Shown: positions 34,037-43,158, counted from the first letter of the stretch. The stretch: DNA of 64,000 nt from Clostridiaceae bacterium (GCA_902363625.1 CABJAS010000004.1:218816-282815); one strand, 5' to 3'. Notes: generated by a model not told the origin, from the sequence alone. Translations and numbers: made by a program.

Positions 34037-36415
34037 ATGTATAAAGTTATTAAAAGAGATGGGAAAGTTGCAAATTTTGATTTGACAAAGATCAGTTCTG
34101 CTATTGCGAAAGCGTTTGAAGCACTGGAACGTCAGTATGAACCTAGCATTATCGAATTACTGGCATTAAGAGTGACAGCTGATTTTGAGCCTAAAATCAG
34201 TGATGGTCATGTGCATGTGGAAGCAATTCAAGATAGTGTCGAAACGGTGCTAAGTGAATCCGGCTATGGAGATGTCGCAAAAGCGTATATTTTATATCGT
34301 AAACAGCGTGAAAAAATCCGTAACATGAAAGCAACCATTTTAGACTATAAAGAACTAGTGGACAGCTATGTAAAATCAACAGATTGGCGTGTTAAAGAAA
34401 ACTCAACGGTTACTTATTCTGTTGGCGGGTTGATCTTAAACAACAGCGGAGCGATTACAGCGAATTATTGGCTGTCAGAAATCTATGATGAAGAAATCGG
34501 AAATGCTCATCGTAACGGGGATATTCATATTCATGATTTATCAATGCTGACTGGCTATTGTGCAGGCTGGTCACTGCGTCAGCTGATCAGTGAAGGACTT
34601 GGCGGAGTAACTGGAAAAATTACGTCTGCTCCGGCAAAGCATCTAGCGTCATTATGCAATCAGATGGTTAATTTCTTAGGGATCATGCAGAATGAATGGG
34701 CAGGCGCACAGGCTTTTTCTTCGTTTGATACGTATTTGGCGCCTTTTGTTAAAGCGGATCATTTAGAATATAATCAGGTTAAAAAATGTATCGAATCATT
34801 TATCTATGGTGTCAACACACCAAGCCGTTGGGGAAGTCAGGCACCGTTTACCAATATTACATTGGACTGGACAGTACCGGCTGATTTAGCGGAACAGCCA
34901 GCCATTGTCGGTGGAAAAGAAATGGATTTTAAATATAAAGACTGTAAGAAAGAAATGGATATGGTTAATAAAGCATTTATTGAGATTATGATTGAAGGAG
35001 ATGCCAATGGACGCGGATTCCAATATCCGATTCCAACATATTCGATTACCCGTGATTTTGACTGGTCAGATACAGAAAATAATCGTTTATTATTTGAAAT
35101 GACATCTAAATACGGAACCCCATATTTTTCTAATTATGTCAACAGCGATATGGAACCTTCCGATGTAAGAAGCATGTGCTGCCGTTTACGTCTGGATTTA
35201 CGTGAATTGAGAAGAAAATCAGGCGGATTCTTTGGCAGTGGAGAAAGCACCGGCTCAATCGGAGTCGTTACAATCGACTTGCCTAGAATTGCTTATCTGG
35301 CAAAAGATGAAGCAGATTTTTATGCTCATTTAGATCATATGATGGATATTTCCGCACGTTCATTAAATGTCAAACGTACGGTTGTTACAAAACTATTGAA
35401 TGAAGGACTATACCCTTATACAAAACGCTATCTTGGATCGTTCGATAACCATTTCTCAACGATTGGATTAATCGGAATGAACGAAGTAGGATTGAATGCC
35501 AACTGGCTCAAAGCAGACTTAACGCATAAAGAAACACAGGAATTTGCGAAAGAAGTACTGAATCATATGCGTGAACGCTTAGTGATTTATCAGGAAGAAT
35601 ACGGGGATTTATATAACTTGGAAGCAACACCGGCGGAATCAACGACCTATCGTTTAGCGAAACATGATAAAGAACGTTATCCGAATATTATTACCGCAAC
35701 AGATAATGATAACGCTCCTTATTATACAAACAGTTCACATTTACCGGTAGGCTATACGGAAGATATTTTTGAAGCATTGGATGTACAAGATGAATTGCAG
35801 ACACTATATACATCAGGAACGGTATTCCATGCTTTCCTCGGTGAAAAATTACCGGATTGGCGTTCAGCAGCAACCTTGATTCGTAAGATTGCTCAAAATT
35901 ATCGTCTGCCTTACTATACCCTTTCGCCTACCTATTCGATCTGTAAGGATCACGGCTATATCAATGGTGAAATCTATACTTGTCCAGAATGTGGAGGAGA
36001 AACAGAGGTTTACAGCCGTATTACCGGATATTATCGTCCTGTAAAGAACTGGAACATCGGTAAGTCGCAGGAATTTTCAGAAAGAAAAGTTTATAATGTC
36101 GGTCAAACAATCTTGAATGGAAAAGAAGCTTTTCCTGAATCATCAGCACTTAAAAATAACGATGTGGAAGTAAAAAGCGGCGGAAAATTATATTTATTTA
36201 CAACGAAGACATGTCCAAATTGTCCGACTGCAATCCATATCTTAAATCAAGCGAAAGTAGCATTCGAGAAGATTGATGCTCAAGAAGAAATTGAATTGAC
36301 TAAAAAATTCGGTATCCTGCAAGCACCTACTTTAGTAGTGGTACAGGGGGATGAATATCAAACTTTCAGTAATACCGGAAATATTAAAAAATATGTAGAT
36401 ACATTAAATAAATAA
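34037..36415 (+). CDS. nrdD: Anaerobic ribonucleoside-triphosphate reductase with C-terminal glutaredoxin-like domain
   Basis: 792 aa. Residues 1-~95 are an ATP-cone (YKVIKRDGKVANFDLTKISSAIAKAF) for allosteric control. The central barrel holds likely active-site Cys residues in LTGYCAGWS and MCCRLRLD. A zinc site C636-K-D-H with C649-P-E-C652 precedes the glycyl-radical motif RITGYY (Gly664). Residues ~716-792 form an added redoxin domain (KLYLFTTKTCPNCPTAI, CPNC at 726-729; then QAPTLVV). It reduces ribonucleotides without oxygen. Most NrdD enzymes use formate as reductant; the fused redoxin suggests a thiol-dependent type. It is co-transcribed with the MarR-NrdG gene. Confidence 0.94.
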   Translation: MYKVIKRDGKVANFDLTKISSAIAKAFEALERQYEPSIIELLALRVTADFEPKISDGHVHVEAIQDSVETVLSESGYGDVAKAYILYRKQREKIRNMKATILDYKELVDSYVKSTDWRVKENSTVTYSVGGLILNNSGAITANYWLSEIYDEEIGNAHRNGDIHIHDLSMLTGYCAGWSLRQLISEGLGGVTGKITSAPAKHLASLCNQMVNFLGIMQNEWAGAQAFSSFDTYLAPFVKADHLEYNQVKKCIESFIYGVNTPSRWGSQAPFTNITLDWTVPADLAEQPAIVGGKEMDFKYKDCKKEMDMVNKAFIEIMIEGDANGRGFQYPIPTYSITRDFDWSDTENNRLLFEMTSKYGTPYFSNYVNSDMEPSDVRSMCCRLRLDLRELRRKSGGFFGSGESTGSIGVVTIDLPRIAYLAKDEADFYAHLDHMMDISARSLNVKRTVVTKLLNEGLYPYTKRYLGSFDNHFSTIGLIGMNEVGLNANWLKADLTHKETQEFAKEVLNHMRERLVIYQEEYGDLYNLEATPAESTTYRLAKHDKERYPNIITATDNDNAPYYTNSSHLPVGYTEDIFEALDVQDELQTLYTSGTVFHAFLGEKLPDWRSAATLIRKIAQNYRLPYYTLSPTYSICKDHGYINGEIYTCPECGGETEVYSRITGYYRPVKNWNIGKSQEFSERKVYNVGQTILNGKEAFPESSALKNNDVEVKSGGKLYLFTTKTCPNCPTAIHILNQAKVAFEKIDAQEEIELTKKFGILQAPTLVVVQGDEYQTFSNTGNIKKYVDTLNK

Positions 36416-36417
36416 GA

Positions 36418-36449
36418 CAGAGTCGCCTTTTATGAGGCGATTCTTTTAA
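36418..36449 (+). terminator. Terminator of the nrd operon
   Basis: AGAGTCGCCT and AGGCGATTCT pair around TTTTATG-like loop bases with one G-T pair, then TTTT. Confidence 0.82.
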
Positions 36450-36527
36450 TTTGGGTGAATTATTCTAAATAATTCTTACTATACCGTTTTTTTTAACACA
36501 CATATTTTAGATTGAGGAGGTGAAAAA

Positions 36528-37760
36528 ATGAGTCAGTTAGGAATTGATATAAGTGAATTTCAAGGCGCAATGGATTTTGAAGCCATAGCCGGAAACATTG
36601 ATTATGTGATTATTAGGGCGGGCTATGCGGATGTGGTGGATCCGCAGTTTGAACGAAGCTATGCTGAATGTAAACGATTGAATATTCCCTGTGGCACCTA
36701 TTTTTATTCATACGCCTTAAATACTGAAGAAGCACAAGCAGAAGCGGACTTTTATTTGAGTTTATTAGCCGGTAAAGTTTTTGAGTATCCTATTTATCTT
36801 GATATGGAAGATGGCGATCATTATAAAGAAGAACATGGGCTTACCGATCCACAAGAATATGTGGCGATTACACAGACCTTCTTAAGCCGAGTAGAAGCTC
36901 AAAATAACTATGTTGGGATATATTCATCACAATCTTGGTTTGATAAGTGTTTAGGGGCGCCTTCTTTGAAACGCTATGACCGCTGGATTGCCAATTGGGG
37001 AACCAATGATGGAACAATCCAGGTCGATGTCAGCGATCAGGCAGGAATGCTCCAATATACTTCGGTAGGATCTATTGAAGGATACGATGGCAACGTAGAC
37101 AGAGATATTGCCTATTTAGATTATCCAAGTATTATTGTCGGGGGGAATTTTAACGGAAACGGTCAAAATGAAGAGCCGCCGGCACAAACAGAATATAAGA
37201 TTGGTGATCACGTTAAGTTTGAAAGCTGCTACCGATCATCAACAGCTAAAATAGGCTGGCCCCCAGAAGGTGAGGCGCTAGTACCGGATACCAATCATGG
37301 AGTGATTACTGCTATCTATGATGGAACCAATAACCCCTATTTAATTAATGATGGCATGTGTTTCGTGAATAATGGTGATATTCAGGGATATTATGAGGTA
37401 AAACAAACCACTTATGAAGTGGGCGATCATGTAATGTTTAACAGCTGTTACCGATCATCTACAGCGACAGTCGGCTGGCCGCCGTTTGGCGAAGCACTAG
37501 TACCGGATGTTGATCATGGGATTATTACAGCTATTTATGATGGAACCAATAACCCATATTTGATCAATGATGGCATGTGCTTTGTGAACAATGGCGATAT
37601 TACGGGGTATTATGATAAAAACACTTATGTGGTACAGGCGGGTGACACATTGAGTGAAATCGCAGAACAATATGGAATCAGTTATCAGGCTTTAGCACAG
37701 ATGAATCAGATTAGCGATCCTAATCTTATTTATCCGGGACAAACGTTAAGGGTCCCCTAA
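36528..37760 (+). CDS. GH25 lysozyme with two SH3-like repeats and LysM
   Basis: 410 aa. Residues 1-200 are a GH25 muramidase (GIDISEFQGAMDF, catalytic acids in YLDMED, Asp92 and Glu94, and DRWIANWGTNDG). Two nearly identical cell-wall modules follow (222-289 and 295-362: Y-x-[IV]-GDHV-x-F ... RSSTA-x-[IV]-GWPP-x-GEALVPD ... TAIYDGTNNPYLINDGMCFVNNGDI). A LysM motif ends the protein (366-410: YVVQAGDTLSEIAEQYGIS). There is no signal peptide, as in phage endolysins, but no phage gene is nearby. RBS GAGGAGGTG. Either a non-classical export route or release by lysis would be needed for action on the wall. Confidence 0.9.
   Translation: MSQLGIDISEFQGAMDFEAIAGNIDYVIIRAGYADVVDPQFERSYAECKRLNIPCGTYFYSYALNTEEAQAEADFYLSLLAGKVFEYPIYLDMEDGDHYKEEHGLTDPQEYVAITQTFLSRVEAQNNYVGIYSSQSWFDKCLGAPSLKRYDRWIANWGTNDGTIQVDVSDQAGMLQYTSVGSIEGYDGNVDRDIAYLDYPSIIVGGNFNGNGQNEEPPAQTEYKIGDHVKFESCYRSSTAKIGWPPEGEALVPDTNHGVITAIYDGTNNPYLINDGMCFVNNGDIQGYYEVKQTTYEVGDHVMFNSCYRSSTATVGWPPFGEALVPDVDHGIITAIYDGTNNPYLINDGMCFVNNGDITGYYDKNTYVVQAGDTLSEIAEQYGISYQALAQMNQISDPNLIYPGQTLRVP
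37191..37613 (+). repeat. Tandem repeat coding for two SH3-like modules
   Basis: Two copies with a 219-base period (37191-37394 and 37410-37613) inside the lysozyme gene. Protein identity is very high over the RSSTA...NNGDI part, suggesting recent duplication or ongoing conversion. Confidence 0.85.
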
Positions 37761-37766
37761 AATAAA

Positions 37767-37789
37767 AATTTCCCCATGATGGGGAAATT
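37767..37789. terminator. Bidirectional terminator between lysozyme and GH1 genes
   Basis: AATTTCCCCA, loop TGA, TGGGGAAATT, perfect over 10 bp. It overlaps the end of the minus-strand GH1 gene. Confidence 0.88.
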
Positions 37790-39179
37790 ACATAGCACCG
37801 TTCTTAGAAATCACATCTTTATAGTAATAAAAACTATCTTTTTTTATACGTTTTAATTCTTTAAGATCATCATTTGTACGATCTACATAAACCATACCAT
37901 AGCGCTTGTCCATTCCTTGTGAACTGCTTAATAAATCAATGAATGACCAAGGATTAAACGAGAAAAGTTCAACCCCATCATCAATCGCTAAAGACATCTG
38001 TTCAACCATTTCTTTAAAATAAGCAATTCGCAGATCATCGTGGATTTTTCCGTCTGTTCCCAATTTTTCGTTGGCAGACCATCCATTTTCAGTAATCATG
38101 ACAGGTAGGCGATAACGTGCATAAAGACGCCTTAAAGCAAAACGAAGTCCAATTCCGTCACGATTCCAATTATATTCACTGTATGGAGTATAAGGATTTT
38201 TATAGTATTGATATTCTCCGGCAACACTTCTGCCTTGTCTTGGCAAGTCGGGACCACTATACTCCTCAGGCATATTTTCATTGACATATTGTCCCACTAC
38301 TTCTGTTACATACCAGTTAATCGCAATGAAATCAGGACGGGCATCTGCCAACATCTCTTTATCTTCCGGTAAAACATCAAACATCAGATTCTTTCTTTTC
38401 AGTTCATTAATAAAATAAGGTGGATATTCTCCATAATAATGTGCATCAATCAATGAAAATACATTAAGATCATCCATTTGATAGGCAAGCATCATATCTT
38501 TTGAATTGACGGTTGCAGGTAAACGAGTCGTATAGGAAATGCAGGGACCAATTTGACCGTTAAAGTGCATAGAACGATACAGCTTAGTTACTAAGGCATG
38601 CGCTATACACATATGATGGAATGCCTGATACGATGTTTTTAAATCGGTTAGTCCTTGGAAAAATGGCAGTTCAGTGATGACCATCTGCTCATTGATCGTT
38701 AACCAGTAAGGAACAATATCACCAAAGCTTTCAAAGCAAACTTTAGCGTAACGAACAAAATCTTGAATGCATTCGCGGGAAGCAAACCCATTGTATTTTT
38801 CAATCAGTGCCTGTGGAAAGTCAAAATGATATAATGTAACAATTGGAACAATATCATTTTTTAATAGTTCTTCGATTAAACTGCGATAATAAGCTACCCC
38901 TTTAGGATTAATTTCTCCACAACCATCCGGAATAATCCTTGACCAAGCAATTGAAAAACGAAAACTCTTTAAACCACACTCTTTCATTAATTGAATGTCT
39001 TCTTTATAGTGATGGTAAAAATCAACCGCGATAGAACTATCTGCGAGTCCGTTTTCATCATTTGCCTTTTTTAATCTTAAATCAGCAACAGTTAAACCTT
39101 TGCCATCTTCTAAATAGGCACCTTCAGCCTGAAAAGCAGAAATACTTCCGCCCCATAAAAAATCTTTTGGAAAACTCAT
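37788..39179 (-). CDS. 6-phospho-beta-glucosidase (GH1)
   Basis: 463 aa. FLWGGSISAFQAEGA at the N-terminus, acid/base Glu164 in YWLTINEQ and nucleophile Glu364 in MITENGWSAN. The SSSQGMDKRYGMVYVD region near the end carries the Ser-Lys-Tyr set that binds the 6-phosphate, so the substrate is likely a PTS-imported beta-glucoside. No PTS gene is in the window. It lies downstream of the RpiR-type regulator gene on the same strand. RBS GAGGTGAT. Confidence 0.92.
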   Translation of the reverse strand: MSFPKDFLWGGSISAFQAEGAYLEDGKGLTVADLRLKKANDENGLADSSIAVDFYHHYKEDIQLMKECGLKSFRFSIAWSRIIPDGCGEINPKGVAYYRSLIEELLKNDIVPIVTLYHFDFPQALIEKYNGFASRECIQDFVRYAKVCFESFGDIVPYWLTINEQMVITELPFFQGLTDLKTSYQAFHHMCIAHALVTKLYRSMHFNGQIGPCISYTTRLPATVNSKDMMLAYQMDDLNVFSLIDAHYYGEYPPYFINELKRKNLMFDVLPEDKEMLADARPDFIAINWYVTEVVGQYVNENMPEEYSGPDLPRQGRSVAGEYQYYKNPYTPYSEYNWNRDGIGLRFALRRLYARYRLPVMITENGWSANEKLGTDGKIHDDLRIAYFKEMVEQMSLAIDDGVELFSFNPWSFIDLLSSSQGMDKRYGMVYVDRTNDDLKELKRIKKDSFYYYKDVISKNGAM

Positions 39180-39243
39180 ATATTATCACCTCAGCTTCAT
39201 TATAATTAATCAGCACTCACATAAATTTCAAAATTTGAAGAGT

Positions 39244-40017
39244 TTATTCATAGATATTTTCTCCTATCTTATTATGAAAACGATCAATCAAACGCTCATA
39301 AATACGCATAATCGCATACTTGCTTAACCCATTGTGGCTGTATTTTCCGCAAAACAGCACAATATCAAATAAAGCTAATAAAGAAGGATCATGGGACTGG
39401 GTAATTAAAATCTTAGTACAGGGTAGTTTTTGAATAGACGGATAGTAAGCTTGGTCGCTGTTAAGATGCAGGTATTGCCCATTAATGCTAGTCACAATGA
39501 TTAAATCAGTAGGGCAAATACCTTGTATGTAATCATCAAAAAAATTCACTTTAGCAACAATTTCACTAAGTTTTCCGTGTGAATATAACTGTTTTTGAAA
39601 GTATAGAGCAGGATATTGAAATTCACCATAGCCAAGCAAATAGATATTGTCTGCTTGCATAATCTTTATAGCTGCTTGGTCTAATTGGTAAATTGGCTCC
39701 ACCTCTATTAAACGCATATTTTCATTCATATGTTGTAAGTAGGATTGCTTTTCATTGAAATTATAAATTTGAGGATAATTTTTCAATTCTTTCCTACTTG
39801 CCTGCTGTCTAAAATGCTTATAATTCTTATAGCCAATTAATTTAAAAAAACGATGCAACGTAGAATCTGACACATGACAGAGTGCAGCTAATTCCTCTAA
39901 TGAACAATTGGGCACTTCCTTTAAATGGATCAGCAGTGTTTTGGCAATATCATAGTTTGTATCTTTTTTTATAGAACAATTAATATAATTGAGTAAAGTA
40001 TAGATAAGTGTCTGCAT
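39244..40017 (-). CDS. MurR/RpiR family regulator
   Basis: 257 aa. N-terminal HTH_6 (CSLEELAALCHVSDSTLHRFFKLIGYKNYKHFR) and a C-terminal SIS-like sugar-phosphate domain (QADNIYLLGYGEFQYPALYFQKQLYSHGK). The SIS part is weakly conserved and its usual Ser-rich loop is not obvious. It lies upstream of the GH1 gene in the same direction, so it probably controls it in response to a sugar phosphate. ATG 40017 follows AGGAGAAA; the TTG at 40023 was not chosen. Confidence 0.85.
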   Translation of the reverse strand: MQTLIYTLLNYINCSIKKDTNYDIAKTLLIHLKEVPNCSLEELAALCHVSDSTLHRFFKLIGYKNYKHFRQQASRKELKNYPQIYNFNEKQSYLQHMNENMRLIEVEPIYQLDQAAIKIMQADNIYLLGYGEFQYPALYFQKQLYSHGKLSEIVAKVNFFDDYIQGICPTDLIIVTSINGQYLHLNSDQAYYPSIQKLPCTKILITQSHDPSLLALFDIVLFCGKYSHNGLSKYAIMRIYERLIDRFHNKIGENIYE

Positions 40018-40264
40018 AATCAATTTCTCCTATACCTTATATTATAACTAAGTTATGTAGTCTGTTCATCTTTTTTAGTGAGAACGTCAATGAAAATAAC
40101 GATAATCAGCTCATTCTATTATTCTTCCATCTTTAAAACAGCTATTTGATTGCGGTAGATAGATGCTTTCATATTGTCGCATTGGTACCTTTGTGATAGT
40201 ATTAAATATAAATAGAGAAGTATTATATATAGAAGACTAGATCAGGAGTTTGAGAGGTAATATA

Positions 40265-40939
40265 ATGAGTGGGTATATTTATATTTTAACCAATCCTTCT
40301 TTTAAGGAATATGTGAAAATTGGTTATGCAGATGATGTTCAGAAAAGATTAAATCAACTTAATCGAAGTGAATGCATCCCATATGCATTTAGAGTGTATG
40401 CAATTTATGAAGTTGAAATGCGACTTTCTGATAAGAAATTACATAGTATTATTGATAAATTAAATCCTAATCTTCGATCTATAGAAACTTTTGCTGGAAA
40501 GAAACGAGTAAGAGAGTTTTATGCTATGTCACCAGAAGATGCGTATAGTATTTTGGAAGCAATGGCAGAAATACATGGACGCAAAGATAAATTAAAGAAG
40601 GTTCAACCATCTGACTATGAAGAGAATGAAGAAGAAACAGCAAGTGAAATTGAAGCGGAACATAAAGAACGTATGGCTCCTTTTGAATTTTCAATGTGTA
40701 ATATTAAACCGGGATCTATATTAGAGTTTTACAATAGCGGAAGTGTTAATTCAGGTCGTACATGTAAGGTTGTCGATAATAAGCTGGTGGAATTTGAAAA
40801 TGAATTATGGTCTTTATCTGCTCTTGCAACAAAATTATTAGGTTCTAAATGGGGTGTTGCCGGACCAAAATATTTTAAATATAATGGAGAATGGTTGAAT
40901 GATATTCGAGAAAAAATGCAAAATAAATCGGGTGATTAA
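40265..40939 (+). CDS. GIY-YIG (T5orf172-type) protein with C-terminal RAMA/DUF4357-like domain
   Basis: 224 aa. SGYIYILTNPSFKEYVKIGYADDVQKRLNQLNRSECIPYAFRVYAIYEVE is the GIY-YIG core of the T5orf172/Meiotically-up-regulated-113 group: the two Tyr motifs, the Arg and a later Glu (REFYAM region) are present. A charged linker leads to a domain (ILEFYNSGSVNSGRTCKVVDNKLVEFENELWSLSALATKLLG ... GPKYFKYNGEWL) similar to RAMA/DUF4357 modules seen in restriction and defence proteins. No methylase or other defence gene is adjacent. The start at 40265 follows AGAGGT. The 240 bases upstream hold no gene. Confidence 0.8.
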   Translation: MSGYIYILTNPSFKEYVKIGYADDVQKRLNQLNRSECIPYAFRVYAIYEVEMRLSDKKLHSIIDKLNPNLRSIETFAGKKRVREFYAMSPEDAYSILEAMAEIHGRKDKLKKVQPSDYEENEEETASEIEAEHKERMAPFEFSMCNIKPGSILEFYNSGSVNSGRTCKVVDNKLVEFENELWSLSALATKLLGSKWGVAGPKYFKYNGEWLNDIREKMQNKSGD

Positions 40940-40999
40940 AATATTATGATGATGTAATGAATACCTTGAGTTTTTATTAATAAAAAAATGAAATAGTAT

Positions 41000-41028
41000 T
41001 TGCTTTTATTTAAACTCTATGTTATACT
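41000..41028 (+). promoter_or_regulatory. Cold-shock gene promoter
   Basis: TTGCTT (41000-41005), 17 bases, TATACT (41023-41028). The predicted start point near 41035 leaves a leader of about 130 bases, unusually long for this genome. Confidence 0.7.
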
Positions 41029-41066
41029 ATGTATATAGTAACTAGCAACGATATACAATTACATGG

Positions 41067-41118
41067 ATCATCCATCAACATTGTCTATTCTTAGTACAGT
41101 GTTGGCGGATGATTTTGT
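41067..41118 (+). promoter_or_regulatory. Structured leader of the cold-shock gene
   Basis: Positions 41067-41084 pair with 41096-41113 in an 18-bp stem with one mismatch and two G-T pairs (arms begin ATCATCC and end GGATGAT), around an 11-base loop, followed by TTTGTTTTTA. It lies downstream of the promoter and 50 bases before the ATG. It could act as an attenuator or a temperature-sensing leader. Confidence 0.72.
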
Positions 41119-41166
41119 TTTTAATATAATGCTTCTTATTAAATAAAAAAGGAGGTATTTCATAGT

Positions 41167-41370
41167 ATGAATACAGGAAAAGTAAAGTGGTTTAATCAAG
41201 ATAAAGGATTCGGTTTTATTACAAGTGATGCAGATAGAAAAGACATCTTTGTACATTTCTCAGCAATCCAATCAAGTGGATTTAAAACATTAAACGATGG
41301 AGATAATGTTAGCTTTGATATCGTTATGTCTGATCGTGGTGAACAAGCTTCAAACGTTACAGTTATCTAA
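41167..41370 (+). CDS. Cold-shock domain protein
   Basis: 67 aa, complete CspA/CspB-type OB fold. [32 protein letters not shown] contains RNP1 (KGFGFI) and RNP2 (DIFVHF). Binds single-stranded RNA/DNA and melts RNA structure at low temperature. RBS AAGGAGG. It has a long structured leader and its own terminator, so it is transcribed alone. Confidence 0.96.
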   Translation: MNTGKVKWFNQDKGFGFITSDADRKDIFVHFSAIQSSGFKTLNDGDNVSFDIVMSDRGEQASNVTVI

Positions 41371-41381
41371 TTTGATAATGA

Positions 41382-41414
41382 AAAGGAAAGCAATTACAGC
41401 TTTCTTTTTTTTTA
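41382..41414 (+). terminator. Terminator of the cold-shock gene
   Basis: AAAGGAAAGC and GCTTTCTTTT pair over 10 bp (one G-T) around AATTACA, ending in a long T run. Confidence 0.85.
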
Positions 41415-41559
41415 TACAAAATTGTTTGCTTATAGTTATTTTTAATAAATATATTTATATGAATTATTGGTAATTCTAAATTTCTTTTGCATATAAATCA
41501 ATAATTTGTGGTAAAATAAAGATATCAAGCATATACTTAATAGAAAGATAGGTGGATAT

Positions 41560-42066
41560 ATGTATGAAAAAGGAGATTTGATTGTATACGGGAACCAAGG
41601 TGTTTGTAAGATTGAAAATATAGGGAAATTAGATATTGGAAGCAGTTCTAATGAAAAAGAATACTATACCCTTGTTCCGGTTTTTAGAGAAGGAAGGACG
41701 TATACGCCAACGGATACAAAGGTGCATATGCGACCTCTTATTACGAAAGAGGCGGTTGATCAGCTGATTTCAATGATCTCAACCATGCAGGAAGATGCAT
41801 TAGAAAATCAGACTGCTCAGCAGTTGACTTCTTATTATAAAGATCTTATTGATGAGTATTCTTGTGGAGACTTACTGCAGGTTATTCATAGTGTGAGAAT
41901 GAAACAGGAAAAAATGGAATCGCAAGGTAAGAAGCTAGGACAGATCGATACACGTTATCGAAAAGAAGCCGAAGAATTGCTTCATGAAGAATTTGCGGTT
42001 GTACTGGGAATCTCAAAAGATGAGGTAATCCAGTATATCACGGATCAGATGAAACTATCCGTTTAA
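41560..42066 (+). CDS. CarD-family transcriptional regulator
   Basis: 168 aa. The N-terminal CarD/CdnL Tudor-like RNA-polymerase-binding domain (YEKGDLIVYGNQGVCKIENIG ... YYTLVPVFREGRTYTPTDTKVHMRPLITKEAVDQLI) is followed by a helical DNA-contacting domain. CarD-type proteins stabilise open promoter complexes at rRNA and other promoters. Monocistronic, with a strong terminator downstream. Confidence 0.9.
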   Translation: MYEKGDLIVYGNQGVCKIENIGKLDIGSSSNEKEYYTLVPVFREGRTYTPTDTKVHMRPLITKEAVDQLISMISTMQEDALENQTAQQLTSYYKDLIDEYSCGDLLQVIHSVRMKQEKMESQGKKLGQIDTRYRKEAEELLHEEFAVVLGISKDEVIQYITDQMKLSV

Positions 42067-42080
42067 TTGAATAATATTGG

Positions 42081-42116
42081 GCAGGTACTTTTTAACGAAA
42101 AGTATCTGTTTTTCTT
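42081..42116 (+). terminator. Terminator after the CarD-like gene
   Basis: CAGGTACTTTT and GAAAAGTATCTG pair over 11 bp (one G-T), followed by TTTTTC. The remaining gap to 42342 is AT-rich; a TATAAT near 42316 may be the promoter for the phosphorylase gene. No other gene is seen there. Confidence 0.85.
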
Positions 42117-42342
42117 TCCAACTTCCCTATATCCTATTATAAATGCTGGGAATTATGCTAGAATATAAAATATTTTTTCTTTAATAAATTGTACAGACAA
42201 AAAGGTAAACACTGATAAACATATTTAAAGATGAGAATGCTCATTGAAATAGGGGGGGATCACTGTGTTATTTTGATAATGAAGGAAGAAATGAAACTAC
42301 AAGCAAATAGAATTGTATAATTTCATTTAGAGGGAGATTAAC

Positions 42343-43158
42343 ATGGAATATTCAGACTTAATAGCAGGGATGCAGCGTTTTGGAGCCAACAGTAAAGACA
42401 TCTTTTATAATTGTATGGGAGTAGATGTAAAGGTTATTAGAGAAACTGTGATTATTTCACCGGGCTGGACACCGCAAAAATTATCGGGATTGGGAATATT
42501 TGAATTGATTGTGGATTCATCGCCTTTATTTGGTTATAAGGTATGGGATGTCCGTTACGATGATTTAAACATGACTTTTATAAAAACCGGTTTTGGGGCA
42601 CCGGCATTGATGGATGCAATGCTTTTATTAGGACTTAGTAAATGCAAACGTGTGATTTTTGTAAGTTCAGTCGGCGCATTAAAGATGGATATCGGAATCG
42701 GTGATCTTGTCATCCCTAAATGTTCAATATCCGGGGATGGAGCGAGCCGCTATATTTCTTCAAACAGTTTTACGAATGATGTTTTTGGTCAAAAAAACAC
42801 CCCGGATAAAAGTCTGTTTGAAAAGTTGAAAAAAGAAACGGAAATAGTGTGTGCAGATCAAGAGGTCTGCTGGCATATTGGAACACCGTTTTGTACGGAT
42901 ACTATTTTTGCTCAGTATCCTTATATTAAGGATATTGTAAGTATGGGATGTGATACAATTGACATGGAAAGTGCAGCCGCTTTTAAAACGGCGGAAATAA
43001 TGGGAATCCCAATGGCAGCTTTGCTTAATGTTTCCGATAACTCTATGCAGGATCAATCGCTGATGAGTGCAACAACAAACGAGATTCAAGAATATCGCCA
43101 ATTTGTAAGATGTGAAGTCATACCAAAAATTATTCATCGTCTGATTATTGACGATTGA
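42343..43158 (+). CDS. Nucleoside phosphorylase
   Basis: 271 aa, PNP/UDP phosphorylase fold. FGAPALMDAMLLLG, VIFVSSVGALKMDIGIGDLVIPKCSISGDGASRYI and the nucleoside-binding DTIDMESAAAFKTAEIMGIPMAALLNVSDNS match the family. Whether it prefers purine nucleosides or uridine cannot be told. RBS GAGGGAG. Its last bases overlap the convergent 28-aa gene. Confidence 0.85.
   Translation: MEYSDLIAGMQRFGANSKDIFYNCMGVDVKVIRETVIISPGWTPQKLSGLGIFELIVDSSPLFGYKVWDVRYDDLNMTFIKTGFGAPALMDAMLLLGLSKCKRVIFVSSVGALKMDIGIGDLVIPKCSISGDGASRYISSNSFTNDVFGQKNTPDKSLFEKLKKETEIVCADQEVCWHIGTPFCTDTIFAQYPYIKDIVSMGCDTIDMESAAAFKTAEIMGIPMAALLNVSDNSMQDQSLMSATTNEIQEYRQFVRCEVIPKIIHRLIIDD

Noticed and set aside
37191..37613. 219-base tandem repeat as possible CRISPR or mobile repeat
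   Set aside because: Only two copies, in frame within the lysozyme gene, and they code for a protein module.
36528..37760. Prophage origin of the region because of the endolysin-like gene
   Set aside because: No holin, terminase, capsid, integrase or other phage gene lies near; both neighbours are chromosomal metabolic genes.
42760..43137. 125-codon minus-strand frame inside the nucleoside phosphorylase gene
   Set aside because: Antisense to a conserved enzyme, no RBS, and Cys/His-rich composition typical of a shadow frame.
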